Counted from the first letter of the stretch, positions 56,713 through 63,616 are shown. The stretch is 64,000 nucleotides of DNA from Flavobacteriia bacterium (GCA_947446925.1 CANFHU010000008.1:52220-116219); one strand, 5' to 3'. Notes: generated from the letters alone by a model not told the origin. Numbers and translations are program-made.

Positions 56713-56991
56713 CTATTTATTACCATAATGCCCCCAAAAAGAAAGAACCAGTACAATAACTTTATTGTCTTCAATTCTGTATACCAACCTATGTTTGTCA
56801 TTTATTCTTCTTGACCATGTTGGTGTCTCATAATATTTTAATTGCTCTGGTTTTCCTGTACCAGAAGTAGGGTGCTCACGAAGTTCATTCAATAATTTAT
56901 TGATTTTATGAAGTGCTTTTTTATCTCCGGATTTTTTAAAATTTTCTATGTCATTTTCAGCATCAAGTGTTAATTCAATAGCATATTTATA
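56713..56991 (-). pseudogene. Txe/YoeB-type toxin with no usable start codon
   Basis: The frame encodes 92 residues, YKYAIELTLDAENDIE at the start, SGDKKALHKI, ELREHPTSGTGKPEQLKYY and WSRRINDKHRLVYRIE, ending in LVLSFWGHYG: the full Txe/YoeB (RelE superfamily) mRNA interferase. No ATG, GTG or TTG occurs in frame before about residue 34; the frame opens after a TAG with GAT TAT AAA. A single G inserted after the first TAT-A would restore ATG AAA TAT and overlap the antitoxin stop. It may be silenced by a one-base loss, or start weakly at the ATT of residue 5. Confidence 0.7.
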
Positions 56992-57211
56992 ATCCTAAAA
57001 ACTCTTTTTGATTTTCTTTTGATAATCTTTTTGTTTTACCAGATTCAATTTGTGCTACTGATCTATCAATTTTAGCAAAATACGCTTCTTCATTGAGTAA
57101 AGTTTCTTCATTTGAAGGTGCTATGTCAAATTGTATTTTCATTTCCTCCAATAAAGATTTAAGCAAAGATTTTTGCTTCGCGTTTTTCGGATATACTGTA
57201 ATACTTTCCAT
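56987..57211 (-). CDS. small antitoxin (DUF2683-like) of a Txe/YoeB module
   Basis: 74 residues, hydrophilic, with MESITVYPKNAKQKSLLKSL, typical of the DUF2683 antitoxins found beside Txe/YoeB toxins in Bacteroidota, and a C-terminal part (KTKRLSKENQKEFLGL) that would cover the toxin. It precedes the toxin on the same strand and its stop overlaps the toxin start region. The gene is intact, so it could still protect against related toxins. Confidence 0.75.
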   Translation of the reverse strand: MESITVYPKNAKQKSLLKSLLEEMKIQFDIAPSNEETLLNEEAYFAKIDRSVAQIESGKTKRLSKENQKEFLGL

Positions 57212-57300
57212 AACTTTGATTTTATATTTAAAACTAAACTAATTTACAAAATTTTCTTTTATAAATTATATTCAGAATGATATTTAGAGAGATTTAAAAT

Positions 57301-57630
57301 CATTATTGTCCGATTAATTTTTATGTTCTTTTGGCTTGACCCAAAAGAACCAAAAAGTCAAGCCTGTAAAAACAATTTTCTAAAACTATGGAACATTCTA
57401 GTCATTTACCCAAACTCGCAAACGCAGTTTACTTGCCCCTTTCAGGATGCAAGACTGCTGAGCTCAGACATGGGTACATTTCCTTTCATTTATCCTTGTT
57501 TTAGTAAAATCCTTTTAAGGGCGATTAAAGTTTGTTACAAAAATCAAGTCTATCTTCTTTCTAAAACGCTAAACAACTTATAATCTAAAAGGTTTCATCG
57601 CTGATTTTTAACTTTTATCGGACAGTAGTG
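57301..57630. mobile_element. 330-bp non-autonomous transposon (MITE-like) with target duplication
   Basis: The element begins with CATTATTGTCCGAT (57301-57314) and ends with ATCGGACAGTAGTG (57617-57630), inverted repeats matching at 12 of 14 positions. It is flanked by the direct repeat ATTTAAAAT (57292-57300 and 57631-57639), a 9-base target duplication. No transposase is encoded; the only long frame (57323-57583) has no family. Inside, TTCTTTTGG (57326-57334) and CCAAAAGAA (57341-57349) form a hairpin, and GGCTTGAC (57333-57340) pairs with GTCAAGCC (57357-57364) as an alternative. Nine-base duplications suit IS4-like transposases; that parent is a guess. Confidence 0.75.
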
Positions 57631-57669
57631 ATTTAAAATACAAAATATAAAAGTTGTTTCTTTGTTAAA

Positions 57670-58383
57670 TTACTTTTTAGATTTCCCTTTAACAGCCACA
57701 TCGGATCCTTCTGCAAGAAATGTGGATCTTGGGGATGTATCATTTAAACATGCGAAATCGGGACCATATACTTTTTGAAAATCAACATGACAGGTGAAGT
57801 CAATGGTAGGATAGACATTCCAAGTAGGGTGGGAGACTTCGTATTCGGAGGTTTTTGTATCTGAAATACGGGTGTAGCCCCAATAATGTTCTGTAATAAA
57901 TTCTTCTTCACTTCCGGTTGAAAAGGCATAGGGTTTTGCATCAGTAGTAATGCTAAAGGAATGCCATTGTTTTTTATAGAAGAATGCGTATTCGATTTGG
58001 AGTGTGGTAACTGTAATTTCCCAATGGTGGTTCATGCGCATGGTATGGTAATGCTCTTGGTATAATGTATTTGCGATGAGAGTAATAGCAGGTTTTGGGA
58101 CAATTTCTTTGATAAATACAACGCCACGTTTCCATTCGCCATTCTCTAATTTTTTCACATAAAATCGTAAGTTGACTTCTTCGAAATTAGCATGGAATGG
58201 GACTTTTATACCTTTTAATTTCGTATGTAAAAACATAAACCCAATTAAGGAAACAATACATTTACCTTCCCAAAGGTCTAGTTCTGTTCCGTATGGGAGG
58301 TATTTTTGGAGAAGATTTGGGTCAATTTCATAATTGGCCATTACTAATTTTTCCCAGCGTGCAGTTAAAAAATTCGTAGCCAT
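57670..58383 (-). CDS. DUF2071 (YqjF-like) family protein
   Basis: 237 residues with WEKLVMANYEIDPNLLQKYLP (10-30), LPYGTELDLWEGKCIVSLIGF and VNLRFYVKK, the DUF2071/COG3361 pattern. It is a soluble, possibly acetoacetate decarboxylase-fold protein of unknown substrate. It is read towards the transposon end, and the insertion lies 31 bases after its stop. The frame is intact. Confidence 0.82.
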   Translation of the reverse strand: MATNFLTARWEKLVMANYEIDPNLLQKYLPYGTELDLWEGKCIVSLIGFMFLHTKLKGIKVPFHANFEEVNLRFYVKKLENGEWKRGVVFIKEIVPKPAITLIANTLYQEHYHTMRMNHHWEITVTTLQIEYAFFYKKQWHSFSITTDAKPYAFSTGSEEEFITEHYWGYTRISDTKTSEYEVSHPTWNVYPTIDFTCHVDFQKVYGPDFACLNDTSPRSTFLAEGSDVAVKGKSKK

Positions 58384-58510
58384 GATTCCAAAAAGATTAG
58401 TGAGGTGAATTGAACTAAATATACGTTATATTTTCAATTAATGGAAGTTAATTTCCAGAATATTTGTGGATTAAACGAAATGGAATTTTGTGTGTTTATT
58501 TCTTTGGTTA

Positions 58511-58612
58511 AAACTGCTAGAAACGTAAAAAAATTAGGCAAGGTATTTCAAGTAGAAATAAGGTTGTAAAAGGAAGTGTATAGGTTAAAAATCCCAAATA
58601 ACTTGGGGATAA
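58511..58612 (+). repeat. structured repeat, copy 1 (degenerate)
   Basis: Begins with AAACTGCTAGAAACGTAAAA and continues with a diverged form of the core, GGTATTTCAAGTAGAAATAA, then a second module AGGTTAAAAATCCC followed by a GGGG run. It matches copies 3 and 5 at the start but has drifted elsewhere. Confidence 0.5.
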
Positions 58613-58830
58613 ACCTGCATAAATTTCGGGTAGAGTTTTGAAATAAATTTTCTTAAAAGTTACTTAGATAAATTAAGTGTGATAAATAGAAAAATAAAAA
58701 AATAAGTATTTAATTATCAATAATTTAATTTAAAAATGTGCTTTTATTATGGTTCCAAAAAATCTAATATTAAAAATTTTGGAACGATAATAGACAAATA
58801 AAAGTGCTGGATTAACTTAGTTGCTGCGAT

Positions 58831-58890
58831 AAGGTAAAATCCTGTACGGAGCGAAAAAAAGCTCCGGATTACAAATCCAGATGAGCGAGG
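58831..58890 (+). repeat. structured repeat, copy 2 (two B modules)
   Basis: Two tandem hairpin modules: AAGGTAAAATCCTGTACGGA with GCG, then GCTCCGGATTACAAATCCAG with ATGAGCGAGG. The first resembles the end of copy 5 and the second that of copies 3 and 4. GGAGC and GCTCC around the A run can also pair. Confidence 0.55.
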
Positions 58891-58977
58891 GCTGGAAACT
58901 TTTGTTATATCCTTGATTTTGATAAATACCAGATTTATAATTCTCCATTTTTATTAAAATTTAAATTAAAGATACTT

Positions 58978-59071
58978 CTTATTTTGAAAATAGACCAAAA
59001 ACTATAATAAGAGAGAATCTTATTTTAAAAATAGATTAAAAAATATAATAAGAGTTATTCTTATAAAAATG
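58978..59071 (+). repeat. 41-base tandem repeat, about 2.3 units
   Basis: Units start with CTTATTTTGAAAATAGA at 58978, CTTATTTTAAAAATAGA at 59019 and a short CTTATAAAAA at 59060, exactly 41 bases apart. Each unit ends near AATAAGA, which can pair with TCTTATT. It is likely slippage-derived, non-coding DNA. Confidence 0.6.
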
Positions 59072-59250
59072 CTTCGGTAGATTTCCGAAGTATGTTACAG
59101 ATTTTACGAATAATTTGCATTTTTAATTGAAAAATCAATAGTATTTGAAATCAAATTTTTCTTTTGTCTTGATATTTCCAAAGTTCAATAAGAACAAAGT
59201 AAACATCCACAGTGGCGGATAAAAACCCTAAATAACTGGATTCTCTTCTC

Positions 59251-59559
59251 CTAAAACTCAATAGAAAGTTTTAGATGACCTCCCAAGCCTTTTTCAATAA
59301 TACGTAATAAGGTCGATAAACGAATATCACTCGCATCATTTTCAATACGCGAAATGTATGCCTTGTTGGTACCACAACGCAATGCTAATTCCTCTTGGGT
59401 GATTTGTTTCTTTTTTCGTTCTTCTTGAATAAGAACACCAAGTTTAAATGTTTCATACTCGGTAGTGAATACATCTCTTGAAGAAGTGCCTTTTTTGCCA
59501 TATCGTTTGTCTAAATGATCATCAAACGTTGTGATGGCTGTTGAATTTGTTGTTTTCAT
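59251..59559 (-). CDS. HigA-like XRE antitoxin, orphan
   Basis: 102 residues with a C-terminal helix-turn-helix: KQITQEELALRCGTNKAYIS followed by RIENDASDIRLSTLLRIIEK, the arrangement of HigA antitoxins encoded after a RelE/ParE-type toxin. The N-terminal 35 residues (TTFDDHLDKRYGKKGTSSRD) are the region that usually contacts the toxin. The toxin gene that should lie upstream is reduced to its C-terminal codons. It is probably still expressed from a TAACTTTG promoter. Confidence 0.82.
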   Translation of the reverse strand: MKTTNSTAITTFDDHLDKRYGKKGTSSRDVFTTEYETFKLGVLIQEERKKKQITQEELALRCGTNKAYISRIENDASDIRLSTLLRIIEKGLGGHLKLSIEF

Positions 59560-59614
59560 CTTCGTATTCTTTTTTAATTCTTAACGCTCTTTCGATGACT
59601 AATACTCGTTCCAT
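59522..59614 (-). pseudogene. C-terminal stub of the HigB/RelE-type toxin of the orphan antitoxin
   Basis: A 30-codon frame that overlaps the antitoxin start encodes ERVLVIERALRIKKEYEDEN, like the C-terminus of RelE/ParE (HigB) toxins that end in an 'IERALRIKKEY' helix. No upstream toxin sequence is found. It starts with ATG by chance of the truncation and would make a short peptide only. The break lies at or just upstream of 59614. Confidence 0.6.
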
Positions 59615-59624
59615 TTAATTTATA

Positions 59625-59632
59625 CAAAGTTA
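59625..59632 (-). promoter_or_regulatory. Bacteroidota -7 box at the truncated toxin-antitoxin locus
   Basis: TAACTTTG on the minus strand fits TAnnTTTG. Transcription from it would include the toxin stub and the HigA gene. It may have arisen by the fusion of new upstream DNA. Confidence 0.4.
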
Positions 59633-59720
59633 CCTAATTAGACTACAAAATCCTACAGATTTTTCAGAATTTACATACCCATCGAGAAATAAATTTAGTT
59701 CAATTTTAGTAGTAAAATTA

Positions 59721-59813
59721 AAACTGCTAGAAACGTAAAACAAGGAAGAAAGGCATTTCGCGTAGAAATACGATGGGGAAAAAAGCTCCGGATTATAAAT
59801 CCAGAGGAGTGAG
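59721..59813 (+). repeat. structured repeat, copy 3
   Basis: Full copy: AAACTGCTAGAAACGTAAAA, then the core GGCATTTCGCGTAGAAATAC (59752-59771, with a CGTA-GAAA-TACG hairpin carrying a GNRA loop), GATGGGG and a second hairpin GCTCCGGATT / AATCCAGAGGAGT (59785-59813). It lies between the antitoxin locus and the palindromes of the ATPase gene. Confidence 0.7.
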
Positions 59814-59910
59814 GGGGAACTCATTGATGTGTTGCGCTTATAAAAGTAAGGGAATAAAAAAAGGAAATAAGTATCAAATCACCAAATAACACACATATTC
59901 GGTAATTTAA

Positions 59911-59973
59911 ATCACTAAAATATATATATAATTGGTGATTATAATCACTAAAAATATAGTATATTTGGTGATT
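59911..59973 (+). promoter_or_regulatory. two tandem 31-bp palindromes overlapping the ATPase promoter
   Basis: Each palindrome starts with AATCACTAAAA and ends with TTGGTGATT (59911-59941 and 59943-59973); an extra half-site AATCACCAAAT lies at about 59877-59887. The two adjacent ends form the perfect palindrome GTGATTATAATCAC. The second unit contains the -7 box TATATTTG (59960-59967), so the ATG at 59974 follows by only six bases. This looks like an autoregulatory operator array. Confidence 0.6.
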
Positions 59974-61100
59974 ATGATTAATAGAGCGTTATTTCAAAAA
60001 CTAATCGAAAAGTTTAATAAAGGCAAAGCGATTGTATTATTAGGTCCGAGACAAGTAGGAAAAACTACGTTAATAAACACATGTTTAGAAGGACAAGATT
60101 TTTTATTTCTAAATGGAGATGATCCAGAAATACGAAATTTATTAGAAAATGCTGGGGTTTCTAAATTACGTTTAATTATCGGGAAAAACACACTCATTTT
60201 CATCGATGAAGCTCAAAGAATAAAAGACATTGGACTTATTGCTAAAATGATTATTGATCAATTTAAAGAAGTACAATTAATAGTAAGTGGCTCTTCTGCA
60301 TTAGAAATCAATCAATCCACCCAAGAACCTTTAACAGGAAGAAAGTTTGAATACCAGTTATTTCCGATCAGTTGGGAAGAATTTGAAAATCATGTAGGAT
60401 ATGTAGAAGCAAACACGCAACTGGAAGAACGCCTCATATACGGAATGTATCCGGATGTGCTAAATAACAGATCGGAGGCAGGTGAAATTTTAAAGCAACT
60501 TACTACAAGTTATTTATATAAAGATGTACTATCCATTACAGGTATCAAAAAACCGGAATTATTGGATAAACTTTTAAAAGCTTTAGCCTTACAAATCGGA
60601 AGTGAAGTATCCTACAATGAATTAGCTAATCTCTTACAGATAGACAAAACGACTGTTTCTAAATACATCGATTTATTGGAGAAAGCTTACATTGTGTTCC
60701 GACTAAACAGTTATAGCAGAAATCAACGCAATGAAATCAAAAACAATCGTAAAATCTATTTTTATGATAACGGGATACGAAATATGATAATCAACAACCT
60801 TAACCCTTTAGAATTGAGAACAGACAAAGGAGCACTCTGGGAAAACTTTTTAATCTCTGAACGGTTAAAACTACAACAATACAATCAACTGTATACTAAC
60901 AATTATTTCTGGCGAACAGTTGAAAACAAGAAGTTGATTTTGTAGAGGAAACAAACGGACAAGTTACTGCTTACGAATTTAAATGGAATAGCAAAGGAAA
61001 AGCTAAAATTCCAGCAGTATTTTTAAATCAGTACAGTGCAAATGGTAAAATTATTGACAAAGAAAATTTTAGAGAGTTTGTAAGAAATGACACCATGTAA
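59974..61100 (+). pseudogene. frameshifted AAA ATPase with DUF4143 domain
   Basis: From the ATG, MINRALFQKLIEKFNKGK leads to LLGPRQVGKTTLI (Walker A) and LIFIDEAQRIKDIG (Walker B), followed by SGSSALEIN and the DUF4143 region. The first frame stops at 60945; the expected continuation QEVDFVEETNGQVTAYEFKW runs in another frame from 60927 to the TAA at 61098-61100, so one base has been lost around 60915-60930. The truncated product lacks the C-terminal nuclease-like part but keeps the ATPase. A longer frame starts at a TTG inside the palindromes and is not preferred. Confidence 0.75.
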
Positions 61101-61145
61101 GTCCGCTCTCTATTTTCATTTTCAACTGTTAAAATTTAAATGTAA

Positions 61146-61238
61146 TCAGCAGTCCAGCAATTCTGGAGGTGTAGGTTCTACTTTATCTCTTTGTGGAGGT
61201 AATTTATCCAACGATAAATAAGGTGCAATTTGTCCCAT
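61146..61238 (-). CDS. possible 30-residue peptide of unknown function
   Basis: MGQIAPYLSLDKLPPQRDK followed by a Pro/Glu-rich end (EPTPPELLDC) is encoded 18 bases downstream of a TATTTTTG -7 box. The same frame is open upstream for another 18 codons (LKPIKRTVICIFGTYIRY), which looks membrane-like, so it may instead be the end of a decayed gene. Unknown family. Confidence 0.3.
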   Translation of the reverse strand: MGQIAPYLSLDKLPPQRDKVEPTPPELLDC

Positions 61239-61255
61239 ATATCTAATATAAGTAC

Positions 61256-61263
61256 CAAAAATA
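61256..61263 (-). promoter_or_regulatory. Bacteroidota -7 box before the 30-codon frame
   Basis: TATTTTTG on the minus strand, consensus match. It is the only promoter-like sequence in the interval. Confidence 0.35.
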
Positions 61264-61348
61264 CAAATAACGGTACGTTTAATAGGTTTTAACTAATTTT
61301 TAGTTTCACAAAATTAAGGTAAAGCTTGAAAAATAAAAAGCGTACAAT

Positions 61349-61411
61349 TAATTTCACGTAGAAATACGATGGGGAAAAAGAAGCTCCGGATTACAAATCC
61401 AGAGGAGCGAG
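61349..61411 (+). repeat. structured repeat, copy 4 (5' end diverged)
   Basis: TAATTTCACGTAGAAATACG and GATGGGG at 61349-61374 retain the GNRA hairpin core, and GCTCCGGATTACAAATCCAG with AGGAGCGAG at 61383-61411 the second hairpin. The first half of the full unit is missing or drifted. It ends at the stop codon of the HigA-like gene. Confidence 0.65.
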
Positions 61412-61987
61412 TTATAGAAACAAAAATGCTACCCCTTGATTCTTTGTTTTTAATTTTGAATAAAAATTTGGCTTATTAATTTTAGCCAATGAATCTTTAA
61501 GTCTGCTTTGTTCCATTGGAGGAATCATTGTAGGTATTAATGCTTCTAATTTAATCCCGAAGATTCGATGAATAATAATCAAATCTTTATTGCTAAATGG
61601 ATGAATACCATTCATTAACTCGGAGATATAGGATTTTGTATGTCCTAACAATACTCCTAAATCTTGTTGGTTTAAATCAAAGTCTTTTAATTTCGTTTTA
61701 ATTAGTTCCTTTCTTTGCTGTAAAAATAAACGTTCTTGTTCCGCTAAAAATTCGGCTGTATCACTTTCGTTAATACGATCTTCCGTGATTTCTGTTTCGT
61801 TGTTCCAATGTTCCTCTTCGTAATTTTGGATTAGTACGCGTAATTGGTTGTAACTTTCCGCTAATTCTGGTCGATTTTCTTTTACTAAACGAAGTTTACG
61901 GTAAAGAATTAACACACGTTCAAATTCTATTTCATCTGAAATAAAGCCTCTACGTAATACATTTTTTATATCCAATTGCGTTTTCAT
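61412..61987 (-). CDS. higA: HigA-type antitoxin (XRE regulator)
   Basis: 191 residues. The N-terminal half is mostly charged helix (about 1-100), with EIEFERVLILYRKLRLVKEN; the helix-turn-helix lies in KDFDLNQQDLGVLLGHTKSY followed by ISELMNGIHPFSNKDLIIIH. This long form is the COG5499 HigA group that follows an HigB toxin. It is the second gene of the pair, ten bases after the toxin stop, and should repress the pair and neutralise the toxin. Confidence 0.78.
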   Translation of the reverse strand: MKTQLDIKNVLRRGFISDEIEFERVLILYRKLRLVKENRPELAESYNQLRVLIQNYEEEHWNNETEITEDRINESDTAEFLAEQERLFLQQRKELIKTKLKDFDLNQQDLGVLLGHTKSYISELMNGIHPFSNKDLIIIHRIFGIKLEALIPTMIPPMEQSRLKDSLAKINKPNFYSKLKTKNQGVAFLFL

Positions 61988-61997
61988 CTTTTCTTGA

Positions 61998-62402
61998 TTA
62001 GTTTATCCAACTGTTACTTTTTAACCATTTACGGATAGTATCTCTATTGTTTTTAAATGTAGATGCATAATCAGCATGCGAACCACACCAAGCAATACTC
62101 GCTTCATCCTCCCTAAAATAAACACCTAATAAAATTCTATGTATATGTATATCAAAAAAGTAAAAAATTTCAACCACACAATCGGCATCTGGACGTACTT
62201 GTAGAAGTTCAAAATGATTTTTCCACGTGGCTTGTTCGATACAGACAATCAAATCATCTATCGCTACTACTAATTTTACATTTCCGATATTTTTCTTTTT
62301 TAACTTTAGTAATTTATGTTTGTGCCTAATCTCCAACTCTTTTACAAATATAAGAATTAAAGTTCTGTTTAATTTAGAACTTTTAAAATAATTATTTCCC
62401 AT
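61998..62402 (-). CDS. higB: HigB-like mRNA interferase toxin
   Basis: 134 residues with LKLKKKNIGNVKLVVAIDDL, WKNHFELLQVRPDADCV and YFFDIHIHRILLGVYF, then WCGSHADYASTF and KWLKSN, resembling the RelE-like HigB toxins (PF09907) that cut mRNA on the ribosome. It is about 30 residues longer at the N-terminus than the minimal family, possibly with a false start. The HigA partner follows in the same direction. The pair is intact, unlike the two other toxin-antitoxin loci nearby. Confidence 0.7.
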   Translation of the reverse strand: MGNNYFKSSKLNRTLILIFVKELEIRHKHKLLKLKKKNIGNVKLVVAIDDLIVCIEQATWKNHFELLQVRPDADCVVEIFYFFDIHIHRILLGVYFREDEASIAWCGSHADYASTFKNNRDTIRKWLKSNSWIN

Positions 62403-62505
62403 TCATATATCCATTTCTTAAAGCGCAGAAATTATTCTCCAGTAGGAAATAATTAGTTCTTTTACCAAAAGATTGCATATACTTTCATTAGTTAAAATTA
62501 TAACC

Positions 62506-62604
62506 ACTAGAAACGTAAAACAAGTAGCAAAGGCATTTCGCGTAGAAATACGGTGGGGGAAAGACAGTTTACAGGTTGAAAATCCTGCACAGCGGGGAAT
62601 TCTG
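62506..62604 (+). repeat. structured repeat, copy 5
   Basis: CCACTAGAAACGTAAACAAG, then GGCATTTCGCGTAGAAATAC and GGTGGGG, identical in the core to copy 3. The second hairpin is a different type: CAGGTTGAAAATCCTG inside an outer pair ACAG/CTGT (62563-62604). It lies between the HigB toxin and a lone XRE gene. Confidence 0.7.
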
Positions 62605-62690
62605 TAACAGGTATCTTAAAGTGCAGTTTTATATGAGTATAATAGATGCAATGAATGACAGATTAATAAGAATAGTATTACCTAAAAATC

Positions 62691-62921
62691 CTAATACGTA
62701 GGCCTGCCATCAGGAATAAGATTTTTTACATCCTCTTCTAATGCAGTTGCAATTTTACAAAGAGTTCTAAAAGTTGGAATTGATTTGGCTGACTCAATTC
62801 TCCTTAGATTGGTAGGTTCAATTCCAATTTTAAAAGCAAGTTCATTTTGTTTAATACCCTTATCCTTTCTTATTTTCTTTATATTACTGCAAAGAAGTTC
62901 AAGGTATTCTAGCTCTGTCAT
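62691..62921 (-). CDS. lone XRE-family transcriptional regulator
   Basis: 76 residues, nearly all helix-turn-helix: LCSNIKKIRKDKGIKQNELA, FKIGIEPTNLRRIESAKSIP and TFRTLCKIATALEEDVKNLI. It has the size of a Cro-like regulator. No partner gene is adjacent. It may control a nearby accessory gene or itself. Confidence 0.8.
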   Translation of the reverse strand: MTELEYLELLCSNIKKIRKDKGIKQNELAFKIGIEPTNLRRIESAKSIPTFRTLCKIATALEEDVKNLIPDGRPTY

Positions 62922-62965
62922 AGATTGCTAAAATATCTCTAAGCAACCTCTTATAAATAATCAAT

Positions 62966-62999
62966 TTTGATCATTTATTAAAAATAAATAATATATTTG
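62966..62999 (+). promoter_or_regulatory. Bacteroidota promoter of the outer-membrane barrel gene
   Basis: TTTG at 62966-62969 and TATATTTG at 62992-62999 are separated by 22 bases. Together they fit the -33/-7 pattern. The ATG follows at 63022. Confidence 0.55.
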
Positions 63000-63021
63000 A
63001 AGAAACTTTAAATAATTAGAA

Positions 63022-63594
63022 ATGAAAAAAATTATGATTTTAGCTTGTTTGTTGGTTAGTCAACTAACTTTCTCACAAACAAAATTCTCAAAAGGAGACC
63101 AATTTGTATCAGTAAGTTATGGTCTTGGTGCTATTGGTGTAAACTGGACTGATTTGTATTCAAGTTACTCTAATTATTCTTCATTTACATTTGGACCTGT
63201 TGGAGTTTATTATGAAAAGGCAATAACTGATAAAATTGGAATTGGAAAAATAGGTATTGGTGGAAGTATTAACTATTTAAGAAACTCAACAAGTTATGAT
63301 ATTTTGTCATCCAATAACTCTGTAAGTATATCACAACTTGCTGTAGCTTTAAGAGGTGCTTATCACTTTGAGTTAGAAAATAAAAAAATTGACCCATATG
63401 CTGGTGTTGGTTTAGTTTTTAGCCATTTTTCTTACAAAAGTTCTTACTCAAATGATAAGTTTTCTTTTGGTAGTCCACTAGGCACTCAAGCGTTTGTTGG
63501 TAGTAGATATTTTTTTACTGATAATATTGCTGCTTTTGCTGAGCTTGGCTATGGTCTTGCTTATTTAAACATTGGAGGAACTTATAAATTCTAA
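63022..63594 (+). CDS. outer-membrane beta-barrel protein (porin-like)
   Basis: 190 residues with a signal peptide MKKIMILACLLVSQLTFS (cleavage after about Ser18) and alternating hydrophobic strands, GIGGSINYLRNSTSYDI, LAVALRGAYHFELENKKIDP and YAGVGLVFSHFSYK, ending in a Phe, as in eight-stranded OmpX/OmpW-type barrels. It should sit in the outer membrane. The gene has its own promoter and is followed by a terminator, so it is monocistronic. Confidence 0.78.
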   Translation: MKKIMILACLLVSQLTFSQTKFSKGDQFVSVSYGLGAIGVNWTDLYSSYSNYSSFTFGPVGVYYEKAITDKIGIGKIGIGGSINYLRNSTSYDILSSNNSVSISQLAVALRGAYHFELENKKIDPYAGVGLVFSHFSYKSSYSNDKFSFGSPLGTQAFVGSRYFFTDNIAAFAELGYGLAYLNIGGTYKF

Positions 63595-63616
63595 ATTAAG
63601 AACTCAATATTAAAAT

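Larger units (their letters stand above)
58384..59250. other. non-coding stretch with repeats
   Basis: No supportable gene is seen over this 867-base interval. It holds two copies of the structured repeat family, a 41-base tandem repeat and a small hairpin, CTTCGG (59072-59077) with CCGAAG (59085-59090). Confidence 0.6.
61101..61345. other. non-coding stretch with a possible small gene
   Basis: Apart from a 30-codon frame on the minus strand (separate entry), nothing supportable is seen here. It separates the frameshifted ATPase from repeat copy 4. Confidence 0.5.

Noticed and set aside
57323-57583. 86-codon frame inside the transposon (MFFWLDPKEPKSQACK at its start)
   Set aside because: It has no recognised family, spans the inverted-repeat hairpins, and frames of this kind occur in non-coding repeats of Bacteroidota. 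I treat it as chance coding of the element.
58831-58890. tRNA-like gene
   Set aside because: The GGATT-loop-AATCC hairpin looks like an anticodon arm, but there is no acceptor stem, D arm or T arm with the right spacing.
59630-59824. 64-codon minus-strand frame over repeat copy 3
   Set aside because: Most of it lies opposite the structured repeat and its start is inside it; no family match, and no promoter.
60915-60935. programmed frameshift in the second ATPase gene
   Set aside because: No slippery heptamer or long A run is present (only four A), and the first frame runs on to its own stop; a simple deletion is more likely.
58511-62604. CRISPR array
   Set aside because: The repeats are irregularly spaced, variable in length, separated by genes and structured; no cas gene is present. 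They are not a CRISPR array.
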